Positions 58,790 to 64,000 of a stretch of 64,000 nucleotides of DNA are shown here, one piece after another; the first letter of the stretch is position 1, and the number at the start of each line of letters is the position of its first letter. The notes beneath the pieces were generated by a model that saw only the letters and a program-made list of their open reading frames with translations, searched no databases and was not told where the DNA came from. The translations under genes were made by a program, and so were the position numbers. This DNA comes from Marsupella aquatica. Lineage: Eukaryota > Marchantiophyta. The stretch is from contig OZ316892.1 of the NCBI GenBank assembly GCA_973895155.1, positions 12,772,001 through 12,836,000 on the forward strand, given 5' to 3'.

Positions 58790-60590
58790 CTGTCTTTTGT
58801 AAACACCTTCTCGACTTTGTATCTGATGCTTTTCAATGCCCTTGGGAAGGAGATGGCCTTTACTCTAAACACAATCCCTTGTCTGACTTTGTATTTTGGT
58901 GGAGTGAGTAAAACAAGTTGTGGCTGGAAGGTCAACAAGTGCATTGACCACAACTGTCGCCTTCTCATGCAATTTCTAGTCCCAATTTTCCATCCAAGAA
59001 AATCGTCCATGGCACCTGTAAGCCTGGCAAGTACTATAAAAGCAGCTTGGAAGGGGATGAGCACCATAAATTGAGCCCTCTTGCAAGCCCTCTTGCTTAG
59101 GAATGTCATTATTGATCAGTTGAAGCATTTGGCGTTGGGGAAACCAACATACTTGCAAAACTACCTAGCGCAATTGTATTTGTACGAGAACTACTTATTG
59201 GCCTCAAAGAAACGAGAGAGGAAGTAGTTAATATCGCACATTGGGATTTTGGTGGCAACAATGGGCAATCAGAATCCGAGAGCAAGGCACATGGACTTCA
59301 AGTGGAGGCTGACGATGGTCTGCAAGCAATGGACGATGAACTTGACTTGGACAATGACGAAACAGAGCTAGGGGACAAAGGTGAGTTGCAACATGACAAT
59401 GTAGAGACAAAGACTCATGACTTCCAAGACTAGCATGACGATTTGCAAATACCAAATGCCTCTCAAGGGCTTCCAATGAGTGCCAATGAGGCACGTGAAG
59501 CTAAGATTAATGGTGATATTGTGCAACAGGCCATGTACATTCTTAATTGTCCTCGGGAGAAAATATTGGATTTGATTTTTGATTTACTTCCTCCTTTGAA
59601 AGCTCGAGCTCCATTGCACAGCCGAGAACCGTCATTATGCAATGCTGATAAGGAAGGAGATGATGATATGAGTGTGGGATTCAGTCCTGGATCCAACTAG
59701 TCACGTGTTGGAAATACTCCTCCCACATTGGCTAAGGATATAGGATGTAATTGCAATCATGGTACTCAAATTGAGGAAGGAGTTCCTCTTCCTGTTGCAA
59801 CAAACACGGATGTCTTGGAGCCCATTGTGCAACTCCCCGTTACATAGGTCAAGGTAGTGATGACCTTGTATGGGGACCTACAAGTGGAGGATGCTTTCTT
59901 TTGGAACTTGCGTGTCTATTCTTTGAGGTTCATGATGAACTTCTTGAATCAGACTAACAAGACAAATCCTGTTGGGCATCTCCCAAGGGATCATGTGAAC
60001 ACCATTGTGCCCTTCACACCTCGCCATGTGTGTCAGCAGAAGTGGGATGACATCTCCACAACATAGATAAAAACTTACATGGAGTTTTTCACTAGAACTA
60101 TGACAATGTTTCATGGGATGGAGCTAGACTTGGTTGATATATATATATATATACTTGAAGAGATTTCCAAAAGTTTACTATACTAGTTCCCGTACTAGTT
60201 TTACAAACTAGAATGTCATAGGAGCTACTATGGAGGCCACTTGGGTTCAATAGATGTTCACACATCGACATTTGCCACTTGAGTTGCCGCTGACTAGTTA
60301 TGGAGTTTAGTTGATGCTCTCCCTTTTTCAACACATCATACTGATGTGAGGGAAGCAATTTTGAAAGAACTTTGTCTCGTAATTCCATTACGAGAGAACC
60401 ACCACCTAAGCCTAATCGGGAGCCTAATCTCATCATGCGAAAGAATAAGTGATCCGCATAGGTGCCATTTGAGGAGAGGTTTCTCAATTCACATTTTGTT
60501 AGTACAAATGTCGCAATTCAATCAGGTAGTGATGTCACAAAGTCATGATTCCATATTTTATAAGGCATTTGACACTGAAAACTGAGCTAG
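58790..60590 (+). pseudogene. Decayed plus-strand protein of unknown family, probably transposon-derived
   Basis: Coding-like sequence begins around 58830 in one frame (LVPIFHPRKSSMAPVSLAST, then LKHLALGKPTYLQNYLAQLY) and shifts near 59220 to an acidic stretch (EADDGLQAMDDELDLDNDET). It continues through INGDIVQQAMYIL, NPVGHLPRDHVNTIVPFTPR and EPPPKPNREPNLIMRKN. TAG codons near 59431, 59698, 59846 and 60065, and a TGA near 59072, interrupt it. I do not recognise the family; I see no DDE or other transposase signature. A (TA)8 run lies at 60137-60152. It faces the minus-strand coiled-coil ORF at 60724-61247, an arrangement seen in two-gene DNA transposons, but that link is inference. Confidence 0.5.
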
Positions 60591-60723
60591 ACATTCGGCT
60601 AGGAGTGTATGGCAACATGTACCACCTTTATTAATAATATGGGTTTCAGACTTTTACACTCATATTTGTACTGTTTGGCACATACTACATATGCAAAATG
60701 AATGGAAGTCTAAACTACCAAAA

Positions 60724-61247
60724 CTAGTCCTCTTTCACAAGGGGAAGTAACTCCTTTATTTTGGTAGGAGTCTCATTACTACCAAGTAGAGTAATCAAAA
60801 GAGCAGCTCTTTGTGCTTGGCTACCAAGTAGAGTAATCAAAAGAGCAACTCTTTGTGCTTGCCTTGCCATTTCTTGTGCATGTTCTTGCTCTGCCCAAAC
60901 TCTCTTCCGTGCATTTTGGGCAGCTTTTGCTTCAATAGCAAACTGGTGCTTTCGATCAAGTTTCTTCTGTGCTGCAGTTTGCAATGCAGCGTCCACCCTC
61001 TCCTCCCTTCGATCTGCTAGGTCTTCCATTGATCTTGACTCTAAATTAATTCCTTTCAGTAATCTGACTTCATGTTAATCCTGTCTGCATATATGATAGA
61101 GAAATTTGGTTTGGAAGTGCTCTGCAAATCCTTTTGTCCACCCGGTGATCTTTTGACAAACTTCTTCCTTGTTGGAGGAGGCATGGCCTCTAATACAGAC
61201 TTGGCTGGGGTGTTGAACTCAGTTGGAGTATGTGGTGGCCCCTGCAT
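60724..61247 (-). pseudogene. Charged coiled-coil protein remnant, two frames
   Basis: The upstream part (61247-61056) encodes a Pro-rich, basic segment (TPTEFNTPAKS, PPPTRKKFVKRSPGGQK). A different frame, 61029-60724, encodes a strongly charged, Ala/Gln/Arg-rich helix (RREERVDAALQTAAQKKLDR, EAKAAQNARKRVWAEQEHAQ), likely a coiled coil. A 42-bp tandem duplication (encoding QAQRxALLITLLGS twice, near 60779-60862) lies close to the C-terminus. The frame change means either an intron or decay. It resembles the tail of accessory DNA-binding proteins of plant transposons, but this is only an impression. Confidence 0.4.
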
Positions 61248-61388
61248 TGGTCAATTTTCACCAACTTGAACTGTCAGGCAAGACTCTGTAATGTTGCATG
61301 ATTATGAGCTACAATAAGGTAACCGTCAAACAACTAGCTCCGCCCCGCCGCACCCCTGCTAGTGATGGGATTTCTTGGAGCCGGATGC

Positions 61389-61556
61389 CTAGAGCTTGGT
61401 CCGCATGCCGTCCATGAAGAGGAAGGCAGGAAACACCACGACCGTGATTCCCAGCCCCGGCGCGGATCTGCTCAGGTTGCCGTTATTGACAGGATGTTTC
61501 TGGTATGTGTCATTCTTCGCGAAGAATGTTCTGGTTTGAACCTTGCGATCCGCCAT
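61389..61556 (-). CDS. Complex I subunit NDUFB3/B12-like small membrane protein
   Basis: This 55-codon ORF resembles the B12 (NDUFB3) subunit of mitochondrial NADH:ubiquinone oxidoreductase, a short single-span protein of the membrane arm. The pattern TFFAKNDTYQKHP, then RSAPGLGI and a hydrophobic segment (TVVVFPAFLFM), follows the family order FFxxxDxWxKHP...N...R.A.PGxGI plus transmembrane helix. The start in GCCATGGCG has a strong context; an in-frame ATG 18 bases upstream is also possible. It is slightly shorter than the 65-75 aa I expect, and the tail after the membrane segment is diverged, so a decaying copy is possible. It sits alone, with no operon-like context. Confidence 0.55.
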   Translation of the reverse strand: MADRKVQTRTFFAKNDTYQKHPVNNGNLSRSAPGLGITVVVFPAFLFMDGMRTKL

Positions 61557-62115
61557 GGCAACCAGGAATGGCACAGTCTGCTACTGCTTCTTTACCCTGC
61601 TGATGATGGATCAATGGGCAGACCTATCTTAAGAGTAGGCACACTAACAATCCTGCTACTACCCAGTGGACAAAACACAAGAGAGAAAGCAAGAAGAGGG
61701 CCGACCTATCCCATCTGAAAGGCTTAATAATGGTGCAATAGGAGGTGGAAGACCCTCTGAAAAGAGTGAATAATGTTCACGGAAAGGAGAGGAGCAAATA
61801 TGACGGTGCTCAATTCAAACAGGAGTATAGCATCAACTCAACTGGAACCACTATGTTCACAGCTCCTGTATAGGTTACATTTTTGTCGGCTTTTGGGTTA
61901 GGGACCTCTTGACTTGTTTTTCCTTGTGGCCCTTTCTCCTATTTTCCTCCTCTTCATGGGGTTGCTTTGCTTTTGGGATCTTGTTTCAGTGTTTGGTGTT
62001 TTCTGCCCTTGGACACTTTGATATATAACAATGTTTGGTGTTTTTTGCCCTTGGGGTTTTTTTGCCCTTGGGCACTGTGATATATAACAATTTTCAACAG
62101 CCAGCATAAAAAGAA
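61557..62115. other. Intergenic, with local duplicated phrases
   Basis: TTTGCCCTTGGxxxTxTGATATATAACAA occurs twice (about 62010 and 62065), and GACGGTGCTCAATTCAAAC at 61802 anticipates the array that follows. No gene was recognised apart from the NDUFB3-like ORF to the left. Confidence 0.45.
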
Positions 62116-62119
62116 AGAA

Positions 62120-62340
62120 ATGGGACGACAGTGCTCTAACGGCCCAGTGAAAAAGAAAATAAATGAGAACGACAGTGCTCAACAGCCCAGCGAAAAGGGA
62201 AAGGAACACAAAGGGACGGTGCTCAATTCAAACAGGAAAGTAGTACTGCATTGGAGCGACGGCGCTCAATTCAAACAGGACAGTAGCACTGCATTGGAGC
62301 GACGGCGCTCGACGGCCCAGAGCGAAAGGAAACGAACGGT
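62120..62340. repeat. Short-unit array with GACGGxGCTCAATTCAAACAGGA
   Basis: Two 43-44 bp units at about 62217 and 62261 (CGGTGCTCAATTCAAACAGG, then GTACTGCATTGGAGCGA) follow a looser series of CGACAGTGCTC..CGGCCCAG..GAAAxGAAA segments from 62124. A single related segment lies at 61802. Confidence 0.75.
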
Positions 62341-62344
62341 AAGA

Positions 62345-63324
62345 GTCCATCGCCTTGTACAGTACATGTACATATACATGTACAGGTACCGTACTCGACA
62401 GTATGAGTATTTTAACGCATACGGTCTACGGGTTTTAGGGTGCCGGTTTTTTCCGTTGCTCTTGGAAAACGATGGAAAGGAGAGACATTCGCTGTTTTCA
62501 GAGAGTTTGCTATCGCAGAGAAATTGTGTGCTCGTTTGTGCTCGAAGAAGATTGAACGCGCTGTTTCCCTCGTTGTGCACAATCGAGGTGAAAGAGGAGA
62601 GAGAGAGAGGGCGAGAGGGTACGTGATACTTAGGGCAATGCGTAGCAGCAACATTTAGTTCAAGGAGGAGTATCTTTGCAGGTGCACTCATTAGGTAGTC
62701 TCTCGATTGCTGCCGTCTTTTGCAGTTTGACGCCTTCCATCAATTCTTTCGTTGTGCTGTTTCTCTTTGTTGATTTGTAAAGTAGGGCCCATGTTTAGCC
62801 CGCGGTGTGAGAGACGGGACCCGCTTTTGTCTTTTGGAGTCCGTGGAGGGTTGGTACGTTGGAATGCTCGCTTGTTTTTTCACTGTTGGATGTGATTGTA
62901 TTGATGAGGGAAGTTTCATCATCACACGTTATGATAGACGGTTATTCAAAACAGGTTTAATGATGTCTCCTTTTCCAAAGAGCATTTTGCCGTGCACGGT
63001 AGTTTTTCGTCAGATATTCATCATCATTTCCAGCTACGGGAAGAGATTGATCATCAGATTTATAGTTCCATTTTGTTCGTTTGGCCTCGTTCCCTCTATT
63101 TTCGACTTGTCCCACCTTGGAATGACTGTTCCTGCTTTCTGTTTTTGTGTTGCGGTGCTCTTTTTAGTCTGTGATGGCTTGTTTCTGGGTTATCGTAGCA
63201 CGGGGCTCCACGGTCAGTTTTTTCGTTCTCTGAGCATTTGCAACTGCATTACGTCGTAAATATGGGAGTTGGTTTGTGACTTCAGGGCATTCCATTCTAG
63301 GAGGGGACTAGCGAGACATCGACA
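62345..63324 (+). promoter_or_regulatory. Probable promoter, leader and 5'UTR intron of the gene starting at 63325
   Basis: It contains a palindrome-rich GTACATGTACATATACATGT stretch (62362-62385), a GA-rich tract (GAGGAGAGAGAGAGAGGG near 62595) and then a long T-rich stretch ending in TTGTGACTTCAG at 63285, a good splice acceptor. A leader intron between about 62680 and 63285 is plausible. The 150-codon frame at 62807-63259 falls in this T-rich stretch and is probably intronic. Confidence 0.4.
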
Positions 63325-63429
63325 ATGAGTTATGCAGAAGATGACGTGTCTGGCAGACCCAGACTTAGTCTGCAGCCTAGAGGGTCAGGAGCGGATCAAT
63401 CGCCTTCCCTCCCATCAAAAACCTCCAGA
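63325..63429 (+). CDS. Putative first coding exon of an unidentified gene, continues beyond the window
   Basis: The ATG at 63325 opens 35 codons (MSYAEDDVSGRPRLSLQPRG, then Ser/Pro-rich) ending exactly at AGA followed by GTAAGG, a strong splice donor (63430). The peptide is hydrophilic and basic-acidic mixed, with no signal peptide or known domain. Downstream sequence to 64000 is T-rich with stops, as expected for an intron; no second exon is identifiable. The RPRLxLxPR style of N-terminus occurs in some translation-factor-related plant proteins, but I cannot name the gene. Confidence 0.45.
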
Positions 63430-64000
63430 GTAAGGGTCATGACAAATTTTCCCTTCTGCTTCTTTCCCCTCGCATTGTGCTATTATGGTCCCAAAGGCCG
63501 CATTGTAGACATGAGCTTCGCATGTGTCACGGTGTTGGGATCTTGATTTTCTTGTGTAGAATTATGTCGATCTACGATTGACTTGTCAGGGAGTCAGCGG
63601 GGATCGGACGGAATTGTAGCTGTAGACGTAATACTTTCTACAATCCTGTCGGTTCGTCGTTAATGCGGACGACCTCCTATTTCTTCGTCTTGAAGCTTTG
63701 AGTGTCTTTCCCCAGTCTGGAGGCATAAGCTTCGCGTTATCCAATTTAGCATACAAGGGTTTCTCCATGCCAGTAGTTCAGGTTCTTCTGTTGGCCGGTT
63801 TGGTTGTCGTTACCCCGGCAAGCAACAAGTCCGGATAGTAAATATCGGCAGACATGTCTCAAAATACCGCCATTAATTTCCCCTACTCTTCGTTCCTCCT
63901 TTTGACGTCGCATTCTCTGTTTCTTACCAGGAGTACCACCCTTGTGCTTTTGAATATTGACTTCGAGGCTGTTTACCATGTGTTGAATATTTGCAGCCTA
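63430..64000 (+). other. Probable first intron of the right-edge gene
   Basis: T-rich sequence follows the GTAAGG donor at 63430. No convincing acceptor plus coding exon is seen before the window ends. Minus-strand frames (63586-63979) show no domain. Confidence 0.35.

Noticed and set aside
61362-61718. 118-codon plus-strand frame
   Set aside because: It is the antisense shadow of the NDUFB3-like ORF, which has the recognisable family pattern.
62807-63259. 150-codon plus-strand frame upstream of the right-edge gene
   Set aside because: It lies in a T-rich stretch ending at a good splice acceptor (63285), with the hydrophobic composition expected of translated intron sequence.

Overview
This is nuclear DNA of a land plant, most likely a non-seed plant (bryophyte or lycophyte grade). 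The evidence is GT-AG introns in genes of plant type, plant-type tRNA-derived SINEs, Ty1/copia and Ty3/gypsy remnants, and a small plastid ndhB insertion whose residues (a VSLECLS-type motif) look more like bryophyte than seed-plant ndhB. Gene density is low; most of the window is old repeats, many of them locally duplicated.

Host genes I can support are all on the right half. (1) A complete 11-exon phosphomannomutase gene lies on the minus strand (34058-40048); its introns hold two SINE-like and one MITE-like insertion. (2) A complete two-exon mitochondrial carrier of the plant UCP3/uncoupling-protein type is on the minus strand (48577-50618). (3) A 55-codon minus-strand ORF resembles complex I subunit NDUFB3/B12 (61389-61556). 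(4) A probable first coding exon of an unidentified plus-strand gene runs off the right edge (63325-63429 and beyond).

Region 1-33 kb has no gene I can defend. It is a mosaic of tandem duplications (1.8-2.6, 7.0-7.6, 8.8-10.1, 13.8-14.7 kb), three or more dispersed noncoding repeat families, a triplicated promoter-like module (19.7-20.5 kb), a higher-order tandem array (20.9-22.26 kb) and a 1.84-kb element with about 160-bp terminal inverted repeats (22.74-24.58 kb).

Region 41-48 kb holds a likely solo copia LTR (41873-42123), the plastid ndhB fragment (43014-43223) and a diverged minisatellite (46.1-46.9 kb). Region 51-53 kb is an array rich in TAAGTGCA/TGCACTTA motifs, related to copies near 5.5 and 25.2 kb.

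Region 53-58.5 kb is a decayed minus-strand Ty3/gypsy pol: reverse transcriptase, RNase H, then about 2 kb of non-pol DNA with a 160-bp tandem repeat, then integrase. The integrase ends in an intact C4HC3 PHD finger instead of the usual chromodomain, and its frame is otherwise continuous but cut by five TAG codons. Next to it (58.8-61.25 kb) lies a second decayed element or gene pair, a plus-strand ORF facing a minus-strand coiled-coil ORF, which I cannot assign to a family.
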